From Bradyrhizobium sp. CCBAU 53340 (GTDB taxonomy: Bacteria; Pseudomonadota; Alphaproteobacteria; Rhizobiales; Xanthobacteraceae), in the NCBI RefSeq assembly GCF_015291645.1, contig NZ_CP030055.1:2914001-2978000 (forward strand): a stretch of 64,000 nt of DNA. Direction: 5' to 3'. Each line of letters begins with the position of its first letter. The stretch's first letter is position 1. The notes under the pieces are model-generated. The model worked only from the letters and a program-made list of their open reading frames with translations, was not told where the DNA came from and did not search any database. Positions 26,453-35,098 of this stretch are shown here, piece after piece. Made by a program: the position numbers and the translations under genes.

Positions 26453-27282
26453 TAGCGCTTCATCAGCCCCAGCCGGCTCGCACCGACATAGAGCGAGAGC
26501 ACCGCGGCGTTCGAGACGTTGAGGCTCTTGATCTCGCCTGGCATGTCGAGCCGCGCCACCACGCTGCAGGTCTCGCGCGTCAATTGCCTGAGGCCCTTGC
26601 CTTCGGCGCCGAGCACGAGGGCAAGCGGTTCGCGCAAGGTCACGTCCGAAAGATCCTCGCTGCCTTCGCTGTCGAGGCCGACGGTCTGGAAGCCGCGCTC
26701 GTTCAGGGCGGTCAGCGCACGCGCGAGGTTTTGCACCGTGACCATCGGCACCAGCTCCAGCGCGCCCGAGGCGGCCTTGGCCAGCACGCCGGTCGCTTCC
26801 GGGCTGTGGCGCGCGGTGGTCACGATCGCCTTCACCGCGAACGCCGCGGCCGAGCGCAGGATGGCGCCGACATTGTGCGGATCGGTGATCTGGTCGAGCA
26901 CCAGCACCATGCCTTCCTGCTTCAAGGTCTCGATGTCAGGCGAGGGCAGGGGATCGGCCTCGGCGAGCAGCCCCTGGTGCACGGCATCCGGCGAGAGCAG
27001 GCGATCGATCTCCTGGGGACGGACGATCTCGGGGGCAATCCGGGTTTGGATGTTTTCATCGGCCAGGCGCCGTGCGGCGTTCTCGGTCAGCGTCAGCTTG
27101 CGGATCCGCCGCTGCGGGTTGGCGAGCGCCATGGTGACGGTGTGCCAGCCATAGAGGATGACGGGCCCGTCGGGGTGCGAATCGCGCTCGCGCCAGGCCG
27201 GCCGGCCAGCCGATTTTCCTGTTCTATTGAAGGGCTTAGCCCCGCCGCGGGGCCCCCTCGGAGCAAATTTTTTATCCTTCAT
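26452..27282 (-). CDS. rlmB: 23S rRNA 2'-O-methyltransferase RlmB-like (SpoU family)
   Basis: A 276-residue SPOUT-class RNA methyltransferase. The N-terminal substrate-binding domain reads VILYGWHTVTMALANPQRRI. The catalytic domain shows VLVLDQITDPHNVGAILRSA (motif 1), LVLGAEGKGLRQLTRETCS (motif 2) and MPGEIKSLNVSNAAVLSLYV (motif 3 with the knot). These identify the RlmB subgroup that modifies G2251 of 23S rRNA. An approximately 40-residue basic N-terminal extension precedes the domain. The start MKDKKFAPRG at 27282 is preferred to an upstream ATG at 27333. Confidence 0.93.
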   Translation of the reverse strand: MKDKKFAPRGPRGGAKPFNRTGKSAGRPAWRERDSHPDGPVILYGWHTVTMALANPQRRIRKLTLTENAARRLADENIQTRIAPEIVRPQEIDRLLSPDAVHQGLLAEADPLPSPDIETLKQEGMVLVLDQITDPHNVGAILRSAAAFAVKAIVTTARHSPEATGVLAKAASGALELVPMVTVQNLARALTALNERGFQTVGLDSEGSEDLSDVTLREPLALVLGAEGKGLRQLTRETCSVVARLDMPGEIKSLNVSNAAVLSLYVGASRLGLMKR

Positions 27283-27489
27283 GGGCTCGCTTGTGTCACG
27301 GGTGCCGGAATATGGCAATTTGGGTGGCAACAAGGGCGATTTTTGCTGTTCGCCTCGGTTGACTTTGCCCCACCGCTTCGCCCATAAACGCGCCCGGTCG
27401 CGCCCCCATCCGGGCTGTCGCGGCCTTCACGTTCCATGGCCGTCTTCGGTCCGCCGGCAAGGTCCGGCCCGATTGTGCTGCCGTCGAGC

Positions 27490-27575
27490 GGGGGAGTGTC
27501 CCGAGTGGCAAAGGGAGCTGACTGTAAATCAGCCGCCTCATGGCTTCGCAGGTTCGAGTCCTGCCTCCCCCACCA
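27490..27575 (+). tRNA. tRNA-Tyr (anticodon GTA)
   Basis: The 86-base gene has a 7-bp acceptor stem (GGGGGAG with CTCCCCC), an anticodon loop TGTAAAT with GTA, a long class II variable arm (GCCTCATGGCTTC region) and a T-arm with GGTTCGAGTCC. CCA is encoded at 27573-27575. A tyrosine recombinase remnant lies 80 bases away, so the 3' end was probably used as an attachment site. Confidence 0.96.
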
Positions 27576-27618
27576 TCCTGCGCTTCGGCGTTTGATCCTG
27601 TTGAGTTTTCCGTCCTGA

Positions 27619-27646
27619 AATTACCACCTCAGAGAGGGTGGTAATT
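27619..27646 (-). terminator. hairpin after the integrase remnant
   Basis: A 10-bp AT-rich stem (27619-27628 with 27637-27646, AATTACCACC) with an 8-base loop lies 9 bases beyond the integrase stop and is followed in the minus direction by TTTCAGG. It could equally serve the tRNA-Tyr transcript from the other side. Confidence 0.5.
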
Positions 27647-27654
27647 ATAACCGT

Positions 27655-28644
27655 TCACGCCGCGTTCTCTGCGCGCTCGGTCTCCAATTGAAGATATTCG
27701 AGGTCGAATGCCTCCACGGCATCTTCGGATGATGGGCGGGCCCACTTCGCCATGGCGCGTGCGGCCAGCCGCCTGCGGTCAGCTTTTCGTGTGTACAACT
27801 GCGCCATCTGGTGGCCGCTCCAGCCGAACATTGCGTTCAGCTCCGCTTCCGTGGCGCCGCTCTCGGCCGCGATGGTCGCTGATGCCTTGCGTAAGCCGTG
27901 GCCGGAATAGCCCTTGTCCTTCGATCCGCGCTTCGTAACCGGGATGCCGGCCGCCTCGACCGCCTCGCGGAAGAGATTGCCAACGCTCTCCTTGCTGAAG
28001 TTGGTGCCGTCGGGCTTGGCGATGATTGCTAGACCGCGCGAGGGACAAGCCTTGATCGATGCTGCCAGCGCCGGATGTACCGGCACATAGATGGGCATCT
28101 TGCCTTGGCTCTTCTCGGTCATCAGGTGCACGGTTCCGCGCCTAATGTGTTGCTTGCCTAGTCGGGCTGCATCGCCGCGCCGAAGGCCGATATAGAGATA
28201 GACATCAAAAATCAATCTCTGCCTGCTGCCGATCGGCCATCGCTTTTCGAACTGTTCAATCAAATCGATGGGCCATGCGAGATGTCCGTCACCGTTGTCC
28301 TTTTTGACTTTGATGCCATCGGTGGGATTGCGATCATGGTGCTCGTTATCGACAGCCCACTTAAAAACACCGCGCATGGTGTCGTAGAAGTGCCGCCCCT
28401 GATTCTCGGTGCGGGCCATGATGCCATCTTCGACGTCCTTGCGCTTGATCGCAGCGTACGGGACATCGCCGTTCTCATCTTCTTGCTGTTGGAGGATGCC
28501 GCTGCGTTGTTTGCGTGTGCCTGCCGATAACTCATCGCACCAAGATCGCGACTTGCGGTACTGTTGGATCAACCAACCCAGCGATCCCTTCTCTCCGTTC
28601 GCACGCTTAGCTGGAGCAGTGGTCGGTGCTTCCACGTTGAGCGC
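27655..28644 (-). pseudogene. 5'-truncated tyrosine recombinase/integrase
   Basis: The frame holds an intact catalytic domain of a phage-type tyrosine recombinase. It shows the Arg in LYIGLRRGDAARLGKQH, the Lys in MTEKSQGKMPIY, H-x-x-R in GHGLRKASATIAAESG, the second His in WSGHQMAQL and the nucleophilic Tyr in QLYTRKAD. The core-binding domain is also present (SLGWLIQQYRKSRSWCDELS). Homology begins abruptly at ALNVEAPTT (28644). Upstream residues in the same frame are low-quality arginine-rich sequence, and the usual first 50-70 residues are missing. It sits next to tRNA-Tyr and is most likely an inactive relic of an integrated element. Confidence 0.75.
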
Positions 28645-28679
28645 TGGCGAGCACGCTCGCCGACTTTCAGTTCGACGAT

Positions 28680-29024
28680 CTATACGGCGTCGGCTGGCAC
28701 AAAACAGCTGATGATGATCATGCCGCGGTGATGTACGTACCACACCACGGCCTGACCGACTGGATTGCCGCGATTGCGGATGACGGCTCGCTCGGGCACA
28801 ACCATCCATTGTCCTTCAATTGGAACCCAATAGGCGCCCTCACGATAATCATAGTCAGTGCGATGACCGTCCGACATGTCGCAGCACGGCACGCCGTTCG
28901 GCGCCGTCACCGCCTTGAACCACGAGCGGATGTCAGGCGAGACGTTGTCGTATTGTTCGCTATCGAAAGCGAGCGCCGCGCTAGTCAGCGTAGCGACGAA
29001 CGCCAGCAGAGCGAGCCATCGCAT
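28680..29024 (-). CDS. small exported protein, probable cargo of the integrated element
   Basis: A 114-residue protein starting MRWLALLAFVATLTSAALAF, a signal peptide cleaved near ALA-F. GGCGGAGGATCGG stands ahead of ATG 29024. The mature domain (IRSWFKAVTAPNGVPCCDMS, GHRTDYDYREGAYWVPIEGQ, AVVWYVHHRGMIIISCFVP) has three cysteines and a compact conserved look; I associate similar proteins with multi-copy Bradyrhizobium families. Its stop lies 36 bases before the integrase remnant, so it is either element cargo or the host gene at the break point. Confidence 0.75.
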   Translation of the reverse strand: MRWLALLAFVATLTSAALAFDSEQYDNVSPDIRSWFKAVTAPNGVPCCDMSDGHRTDYDYREGAYWVPIEGQWMVVPERAVIRNRGNPVGQAVVWYVHHRGMIIISCFVPADAV

Positions 29025-29254
29025 CCGATCCTCCGCCACATGCTGGCGTTCTTGCCTACCTATCGTTGAACACGATTCGACGTTGTCGCGATTAAGCCTG
29101 AGCTCCGCCGGGGTTGCACGCTCAAAAATTGAGCGTTCGTGGCACTGGTAATGGTGCAGCGCAAAATCAGCGTTCGTTTCGGCTTTGCAAATGGCAACGT
29201 CTCTACGACAGCAATCCTTCCGATTGGGAGCGTTGCTTCATTAAAGATGCATTC

Positions 29255-30181
29255 TTATGAATTGCGCCGGCTTGCGTTCGTCGCAATCGCCGCCGCTGCG
29301 GTCCGGTTCTCCACGCCGAGCTTGGCGTAGATCTGCTCCAGATGCTTGTCGACGGTGCGCGGGCTCAACCCCAGGATCTGCGCGATGTCGCGGTTGGTCT
29401 TGCCCTTGCTAAGCCAAGCCAGCACCTCGCCCTCGCGCGTGGTGAGGCCGAGTTCGCTGGTAAATTCCGGCGGCAGCGCCGTGCCGGCTTCCTTGGACAG
29501 CCGAAGCAGAAACTCGTTCGGCGCGGTTTCGCCCATGTAGTAGATGCGGAGCTGCGGATTGTCGGGTAGGGACGCTGCCTGCGACTTCGCGCTGCCTCTG
29601 CCCTTCGCCTGCTCCAGCCATTGCAGCAGCGACGGCGGCAGCACGAAGTCATCGGCCTGCGCGCCGTGATGATCGGCCAGTAGCTTCTGTGCCTGCGGTG
29701 TTGCCCAAAGGATGTGGCCCTGGCGGTTGACCGCGAACAGGAAGCGGCCGGAGACGTCCAGCGCGGCCCGGGCGCTCTGGGTCAGCCGCGCATTGCCGAG
29801 ATGGACGCGGATGCGCGCCAGCATCTCCTCAATCACGATCGGCTTGGTCACGTAATCGACGCCGCCGGCCTCCAGCCCGCGCACGATGTGCTCGGTTTCG
29901 GCCAGGCCCGTCATGAAGATGACAGGGACATTCGCAAGGCCCGCGTCGCGCTTGAGCCGCCGGCAGGTCTCGAACCCGTCCATGCCGGGCATCACGGCAT
30001 CGAGCAGCACGATGTCGGGCGTGATCTGGTCGACGATGCGCATCGCGCTGGCGCCGTCGAGCGCCACCATCACAGTCATTCCGGCGCCGTCGAGCGCGTC
30101 GGTCAGCAGCCTCAAGGTCTCCGGCGAGTCGTCGACAACGAGCGCGACGTCGCGCTTTTTCGGCTCAATGCTCATAAGCAT
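29255..30181 (-). CDS. response regulator, receiver plus LuxR-type HTH
   Basis: A 308-residue transcription factor. The receiver domain occupies about residues 10-125, with the acidic pair in ALVVDDSPE, phosphoacceptor Asp in DIVLLDAVMPGMDG and Lys in VDYVTKPI. A central 100-residue linker region follows, with a PAS-like stretch (VSGRFLFAVNRQGHILWATP). The C terminus is a LuxR/FixJ helix-turn-helix (LTTREGEVLAWLSKGKTNRD, then GLSPRTVDKHLEQIYAKLGV). Its start overlaps the end of the kinase gene by 17 bases, so they are coupled. It probably controls the divergent amide/urea transport operon. Confidence 0.93.
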   Translation of the reverse strand: MLMSIEPKKRDVALVVDDSPETLRLLTDALDGAGMTVMVALDGASAMRIVDQITPDIVLLDAVMPGMDGFETCRRLKRDAGLANVPVIFMTGLAETEHIVRGLEAGGVDYVTKPIVIEEMLARIRVHLGNARLTQSARAALDVSGRFLFAVNRQGHILWATPQAQKLLADHHGAQADDFVLPPSLLQWLEQAKGRGSAKSQAASLPDNPQLRIYYMGETAPNEFLLRLSKEAGTALPPEFTSELGLTTREGEVLAWLSKGKTNRDIAQILGLSPRTVDKHLEQIYAKLGVENRTAAAAIATNASRRNS

Positions 30182-33100
30182 GCAGTGTTTTCAATGTTGT
30201 CATGTATTGATCAAGGTCGAAGCGATCGACCAGCGATCGCATTTCGACGACGAAATCTGCGTGTTCAGGATGCTCGCTGCCGATCTCGTCCAGCTTGAGT
30301 TGGATGGCTTTGACGTAGCCGATCTGGCCGAGCCCGATCAGCGCCTCGATGTGCCTGACCGGCGGCCGCGAGCAACTCTCCGGCCGCCACAGCGGCACGA
30401 CCGTCTCCTCCGAGCCGTACTGCCATTCAACCTTGAGCAATTGTCTGATGGTCTCCAGCAATCGCGGAATGTCGATCGGCTTCATGAGATAGCCGTCATG
30501 GAACGGCTGTGCGAGCGGTGCGCCATGCGCCTCCAGCGCGCTTGCCGACACCATCAGGATGCGAGCCTGGTGATGGCCTGCTGCGCGCAGCTGTTCCGCC
30601 ACCGTCCAGCCGTCCATGCCAGGCATGGAGATGTCAAGCAGGAACAGGTCCGGCCGGCAATGCTGCGCCAATGCAAGGCAGCCGGGGCCGTCGGCGGCAC
30701 TCAGCAGGATGAAGCCGAGCGGCGTCAGCACCTCGCGCAGGAGATCGCGATGAACAGGGTCGTCGTCGGTGATGAGGATGGTCTTGCGTGCGCCATGATA
30801 GCCTGAGACCGGCGCCTCCACCGGCGCGGTGCGCCGGGGATTGGTGACCTCCGACAGCAGCATCTTCACCTTGAATGTGCTGCCGCGGCCGACGGTGCTG
30901 GTGACCTTGATGTCGCCGCCCATCACGCCGGCGAGCAACCGGCTGATGGTGAGGCCCAGCCCTGTGCCTGTCTGCGGCTGCGAGACCCCGAGCGCGCCGC
31001 GCTCGAACGGCGCAAAGATGCGTTCGAGATCGTCGCTCTGGATACCGGGCCCGGTGTCGATCACCTCGAACTCGGCGACCGGGCTGCGGTAATGCACGAC
31101 GAACTGGACGCTGCCGGTCTGGGTGAATTTGATGGCGTTGGAGAGCAGGTTGATCAGCACCTGACGCAGTCGCTTCTCGTCGGCATAGACGACGCTCGGT
31201 AGTGTTGTCGGCCGCCTGAAGACAAAATCGATGCCCTTGGCGCCGGCCTGGAGGCGGAACATGCCGACCAGCTGATCGAGGAATTCGCTCAGGCGGACTT
31301 CGTCGCGGGAGAGATAGAGCCTGCCCGCCTCGATCTTGGAAATGTCCAGAATGCCGTCGATCAGGCCGGAGAGATGGTCGGCGCTGCGGCGGACGACGCG
31401 AACCTGGTCGCGCGGCTTGGTGTTCAGCGTCGCATCCTGCTCCAGAAGTTGCGCATAACCGCTGATCGCGTTCAGCGGCGAGCGCAGCTCGTGGCTCAGT
31501 CCCACCACATAGCGGCTCTTGGCAAGGTTGGCGGATTCGGCAACCTCCTTGGCGCGCTGCAGCTCGGCATCGGTTCGCTTGTGCGCGTCGATTTCCTGGA
31601 TGAGGAGCGCAGTCTGCCGCCGCGTCTCGGCCTCCGCTGCTCGGCGGCTCTGCTGTGCCAGCACGAACAGCCAGGCGACCACGCCGATGATGATGCTGAG
31701 CGAAAAGAACACCTTCCACAGCACGTTGGAGACCAGCGCGTTCTCGCCGTGCACGCTTGCTGATGTTTGCAGGTAGATTAGCCCAAGCACCAGCGCCACG
31801 AGGCCTGCGGAAACGACGAACACGCCGATGTAGTGGCCGAACTGCGAGTTGATGCGCTGATAGATAGGCTGCGGCAGGATTTTTCCGAGTGCCTCGGAGA
31901 ACTGCACCTGCGCCCGTCCATGGGGCTTGCATAGATCGTGGCAGCGGGCGTCGAGCGAGCAGCACAGCGAGCAGATCGGGCCGGCATAGGCCGGGCAGGA
32001 GGTGGTATCCTCGGGCTCAAAGCTGTGCTCGCAGATACAGCACTGTATCGCCTCGATATTGGCCCAGCTTCGCTTCGGCTTGCGCGCGATGTAGAATTTT
32101 CCGTCGGTGAGCCACGCGATCACAGGCGCGGTGACGAAAGCCACCGTCAGCGCGACGAAGGCGGCGAGCGCCTTCATGGTCGGGCCGAACAGACCGTAGA
32201 ACGCTGCGATCGAGACGATGATCGCGAGCGTCATCGCGCCGACGCCGACCGGATTGATGTCGTAGAGATGCGCCCGCTTGAACTCCATTTGCGGCGGGCG
32301 AAGCCCAAGCGGCTTGTTGATGACGAGATCAGATACCAGCGCGCCGACCCAGGCGATCGCGACGTTGGAATAGAGCGCGAGCGTCTGCTCCAGCGCCTTA
32401 TAGACGCCGATCTCCATCAGCAGCAGCGCCACCATCACGTTGAACACCAGCCAGACAACGCGGCCGGGATGGCTATGCGTCAGGCGCGAGAAGAAATTCG
32501 ACCAGGCGATCGAGCCGGCATAGGCGTTGGTGACGTTGATCTTGATCTGCGACAGCACCACGAAGAAGCCGGTGAGCGCCAGTGCGAGGTCCGGATCCGA
32601 CAATACGTAGCGAAACGCCACGAGATACATATGCGCGGGCTCGGCGGCTTCCTCGGGCGGCACGCCGTGGCTGAGAGCAAAGAAGGCGAGGAACGAACCC
32701 GCCAGCAGCTTCAGCGCGCCGAGCACGATCCAGCCCGGCCCCGCGCTCATCAGCGCGATCCACCACGACGCCTTGGAGGTGCGGCGGTCGCGCGGCAGAA
32801 ATCGCAGGAAGTCGACCTGCTCGCCGATCTGCGCCACCAGCGAGAATACGACGGAAGATGCGACGCCGAACAGCAGCAGATCGAAATGGCCGCCGAGGTC
32901 GCCGTGCTCGCCGGCGAATTTGTGCCATTCCGTGAAGGCGTGGGGGCTCGCCCATGCGATCGCGGCAAAGGGCAGGATGTGCAGGATGATCCAGAGCGGC
33001 TGGGTCCAGAGCTGGAAGCGGCTGATCAGCGTGATGCCGTAGGTCACCAACGGGATGATCGCGATCGCGCTGATAAGGTAGCCGATCGGGCGGGGAATCC

Positions 33101-33536
33101 CCAGGCACATCTCCAACGCGGTCGCGAGGATCACCGCCTCGATGGCAAAGAAGATGAAGGTGAAGGAGGCGTAGATTAGCGAGGTGACGGTCGAGCCGAT
33201 ATAGCCGAAGCCGGCACCGCGCGTGAGCAGGTCAATGTCGATGCCGCATTTGGCGGCATAATAGGCAATCGGAACGCCGCAGCAGAAGATGATGGCGGAG
33301 ACGACGAGAATTGCAGAAGCGGCGTTGGTCACGCCGTAGTTGAGGGTGATGGTACCGCCGATTGCCTCCAGCACCAGAAAAGAAATCGCGCCAATCGCGG
33401 TGTTAGCGACGCGCGCGGCGGACCAGCGTCGCGCGCTCTTGGCCGTGAAGCGCAGCGCGTAGTCTTCCAGCGTCTGGTTGGCGACCCATTGGTTGTACTG
33501 GCGCCTGACGCGGTCTATTCGCTGCCGCCCTGCCAC
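30165..33536 (-). CDS. NCS1-type permease fused to hybrid histidine kinase
   Basis: This 1123-residue protein has a solute-transporter half and a signalling half. Residues about 20-480 form a 12-helix domain like the NCS1 cytosine/purine permeases (AIGAISFLVLEAIGGTITLN; GAGFGYIGSTVTSLIYASFT). Next comes a cysteine-rich module at about 495-540, with nine Cys in some 45 residues. Two more membrane helices lie near 575-635. The kinase core has its H box near residue 684 (GLSHELRSPLNAISGYAQLL) plus N, G1 and G2 boxes (NLLSNAIKF; DTGPGI; TGTGLGLTIS). A receiver domain has its Asp near 966 (LFLLDISMPGMDGW). GTG start with GGGTAAAGC upstream. Probably the sensor for amide, urea or a nucleobase. Confidence 0.92.
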   Translation of the reverse strand: MAGRQRIDRVRRQYNQWVANQTLEDYALRFTAKSARRWSAARVANTAIGAISFLVLEAIGGTITLNYGVTNAASAILVVSAIIFCCGVPIAYYAAKCGIDIDLLTRGAGFGYIGSTVTSLIYASFTFIFFAIEAVILATALEMCLGIPRPIGYLISAIAIIPLVTYGITLISRFQLWTQPLWIILHILPFAAIAWASPHAFTEWHKFAGEHGDLGGHFDLLLFGVASSVVFSLVAQIGEQVDFLRFLPRDRRTSKASWWIALMSAGPGWIVLGALKLLAGSFLAFFALSHGVPPEEAAEPAHMYLVAFRYVLSDPDLALALTGFFVVLSQIKINVTNAYAGSIAWSNFFSRLTHSHPGRVVWLVFNVMVALLLMEIGVYKALEQTLALYSNVAIAWVGALVSDLVINKPLGLRPPQMEFKRAHLYDINPVGVGAMTLAIIVSIAAFYGLFGPTMKALAAFVALTVAFVTAPVIAWLTDGKFYIARKPKRSWANIEAIQCCICEHSFEPEDTTSCPAYAGPICSLCCSLDARCHDLCKPHGRAQVQFSEALGKILPQPIYQRINSQFGHYIGVFVVSAGLVALVLGLIYLQTSASVHGENALVSNVLWKVFFSLSIIIGVVAWLFVLAQQSRRAAEAETRRQTALLIQEIDAHKRTDAELQRAKEVAESANLAKSRYVVGLSHELRSPLNAISGYAQLLEQDATLNTKPRDQVRVVRRSADHLSGLIDGILDISKIEAGRLYLSRDEVRLSEFLDQLVGMFRLQAGAKGIDFVFRRPTTLPSVVYADEKRLRQVLINLLSNAIKFTQTGSVQFVVHYRSPVAEFEVIDTGPGIQSDDLERIFAPFERGALGVSQPQTGTGLGLTISRLLAGVMGGDIKVTSTVGRGSTFKVKMLLSEVTNPRRTAPVEAPVSGYHGARKTILITDDDPVHRDLLREVLTPLGFILLSAADGPGCLALAQHCRPDLFLLDISMPGMDGWTVAEQLRAAGHHQARILMVSASALEAHGAPLAQPFHDGYLMKPIDIPRLLETIRQLLKVEWQYGSEETVVPLWRPESCSRPPVRHIEALIGLGQIGYVKAIQLKLDEIGSEHPEHADFVVEMRSLVDRFDLDQYMTTLKTLHAYEH

Positions 33537-33605
33537 GCTTTACCCCACTCCCGATACGGACCCGGAGCCCTCGCAAATCCCGTACCAAAAGCCTACGTCG
33601 GTATT

Positions 33606-33647
33606 TTGCGGTGCAGTATACGCGATCTTGCGTATGCTTGCGGTGCA
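33606..33647. promoter_or_regulatory. candidate operator: direct repeats around a palindrome
   Basis: Two exact copies of TTGCGGTGCA (33606-33615 and 33638-33647, 32 bases apart) flank the palindrome ATACGC-N6-GCGTAT (33618-33635). The block lies in the 171-base gap between the divergent sensor kinase and the transporter operon. It is a plausible binding region for the LuxR-type response regulator; this is inferred from position and symmetry only. Confidence 0.5.
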
Positions 33648-33707
33648 CAAATTCGAGCCATCCTCACGACACCAATCGCGTGTCCTCGAACAAACTGTGG
33701 GGTGCTC

Positions 33708-34967
33708 ATGTCAGACGAAACCAACAAGGGCTTGTTGTCGCCGCTCCGGCGCAAACTATTGATGGGAATGGCGGCCGTTCCGGCCATCACGATGCTGCCG
33801 CGGGCGTCGTTTGCGCAGGCCCCGGCGACTTCGGCGGTCAACACCACCGGCCTTGCCGTCACCGACACCGAGGTGACGGTCGGCATCCTGCATTCGGCGA
33901 CCGGTACCATGGCCATCTCCGAAACCGGCTCGATTGAGGCCGAAAAGCTTGCCATCGAGCAGATCAACGCCGCCGGCGGCGTGCTCGGCCGCAAGATCAA
34001 GTTCATCCAGGAAGATGGCGCCAGCGACTGGCCCACCTTCGCGGAGAAGGCGAAGAAGCTGCTCGTGAACGACAAGGTTGCGGCGATCATGGGGTGCTGG
34101 ACCTCGGCCTCGCGCAAGGCGGTGCTGCCTGTGGTCGAGCAGTACAACGGCATGCTCTACTACCCGACCTTCTACGAAGGTCTCGAGCAGTCCAAGAACG
34201 TGATCTACACCGGCCAGGAAGCGACCCAGCAGATCCTCGCCGGCCTGAACTGGATCGCCAAGGAGAAGGGCGCCAAAACCTTCTTCTTCATCGGTTCCGA
34301 CTACATCTGGCCGCGCACCTCGAACAAGATTGCGCGCAAGCATGTCGAGAACGTGTTGAAGGGCAAGGTGGTCGGCGAGGAGTATTATCCGCTCGGCAAC
34401 ACCCAGTTCAACTCGGTCATTAACAAGATCAAGCTGACCAAGCCCGACGTGATCTTCACCGACGTCGTCGGCGGCTCCAACGTCGCCTTCTACAAGCAGC
34501 TCAAGGCCGCCGGCATCGATCTCGCGAAGCAGCCGCTGCTGACCATCTCGGTGACCGAGGACGAAATCGACGGCATCGGCGGCGAGAATATCGCGGGCGC
34601 CTATGCCTGCATGAAGTACTTCCAGTCGCTCGACAACCCGAACAACAAGGCCTTCGTGCCCGCGTTCAAGAAGATGTGGGGCGAAAAGACCGTGATCGGA
34701 GACGTCACCCAGGCTGCCTATCTCGGTCCGTGGCTGTGGAAGTTGACGGTCGAGAAGGCCGGCTCCTTCGACGTCGACAAGATCGCGGCAGCTTCCCCCG
34801 GCGTCGAGTTCAAGGGCGCGCCGGAAGGCTATGTGCGCATCCACGAGAACCATCACCTCTGGTCGAAGACCCGCGTCGGCCGCGCCAAGCTCGATGGCCA
34901 GTTCGAGCTGATCTACGAGACCGCCGATCTCGTTGAGCCGGATCCGTTCCCCAAGGGCTACCAGTAA
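33708..34967 (+). CDS. urtA: urea/short-chain amide ABC transporter substrate-binding protein
   Basis: A 419-residue periplasmic binding protein of the UrtA/FmdD type (Peripla_BP_5 family), which binds urea or short amides. The export signal is of Tat type: RRKLLMGMAAVPAITMLPRA, cleaved near SFA. The core shows VTVGILHSATGTMAISETGS, MGCWTSASRKAVLPVVEQYN, YPTFYEGLEQSKNVIYTGQE and GGSNVAFYKQL. ATG 33708 is preferred to the much longer frame from 33489. It opens a run of eight collinear genes ending in amiE. The presence of FmdA, FmdB and AmiE downstream argues for amides as well as urea. Confidence 0.92.
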   Translation: MSDETNKGLLSPLRRKLLMGMAAVPAITMLPRASFAQAPATSAVNTTGLAVTDTEVTVGILHSATGTMAISETGSIEAEKLAIEQINAAGGVLGRKIKFIQEDGASDWPTFAEKAKKLLVNDKVAAIMGCWTSASRKAVLPVVEQYNGMLYYPTFYEGLEQSKNVIYTGQEATQQILAGLNWIAKEKGAKTFFFIGSDYIWPRTSNKIARKHVENVLKGKVVGEEYYPLGNTQFNSVINKIKLTKPDVIFTDVVGGSNVAFYKQLKAAGIDLAKQPLLTISVTEDEIDGIGGENIAGAYACMKYFQSLDNPNNKAFVPAFKKMWGEKTVIGDVTQAAYLGPWLWKLTVEKAGSFDVDKIAAASPGVEFKGAPEGYVRIHENHHLWSKTRVGRAKLDGQFELIYETADLVEPDPFPKGYQ

Positions 34968-35098
34968 GTCGCGGCATTCGTCGCAGCATCCCTCGAGCTC
35001 AAGCCGCTCCCTGGCGTGGATTGCAAGTCCATGCCCACGACCCCCGCGTCGCGCATTTGCGCGCAACGCGGGACCCTATTCCCTGACGGAGGACATCG

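Noticed and set aside
31938..33179. 413-residue plus-strand frame inside the permease-kinase
   Set aside because: Extremely charged, no motif, and fully covered by the hydrophobic permease domain on the other strand.
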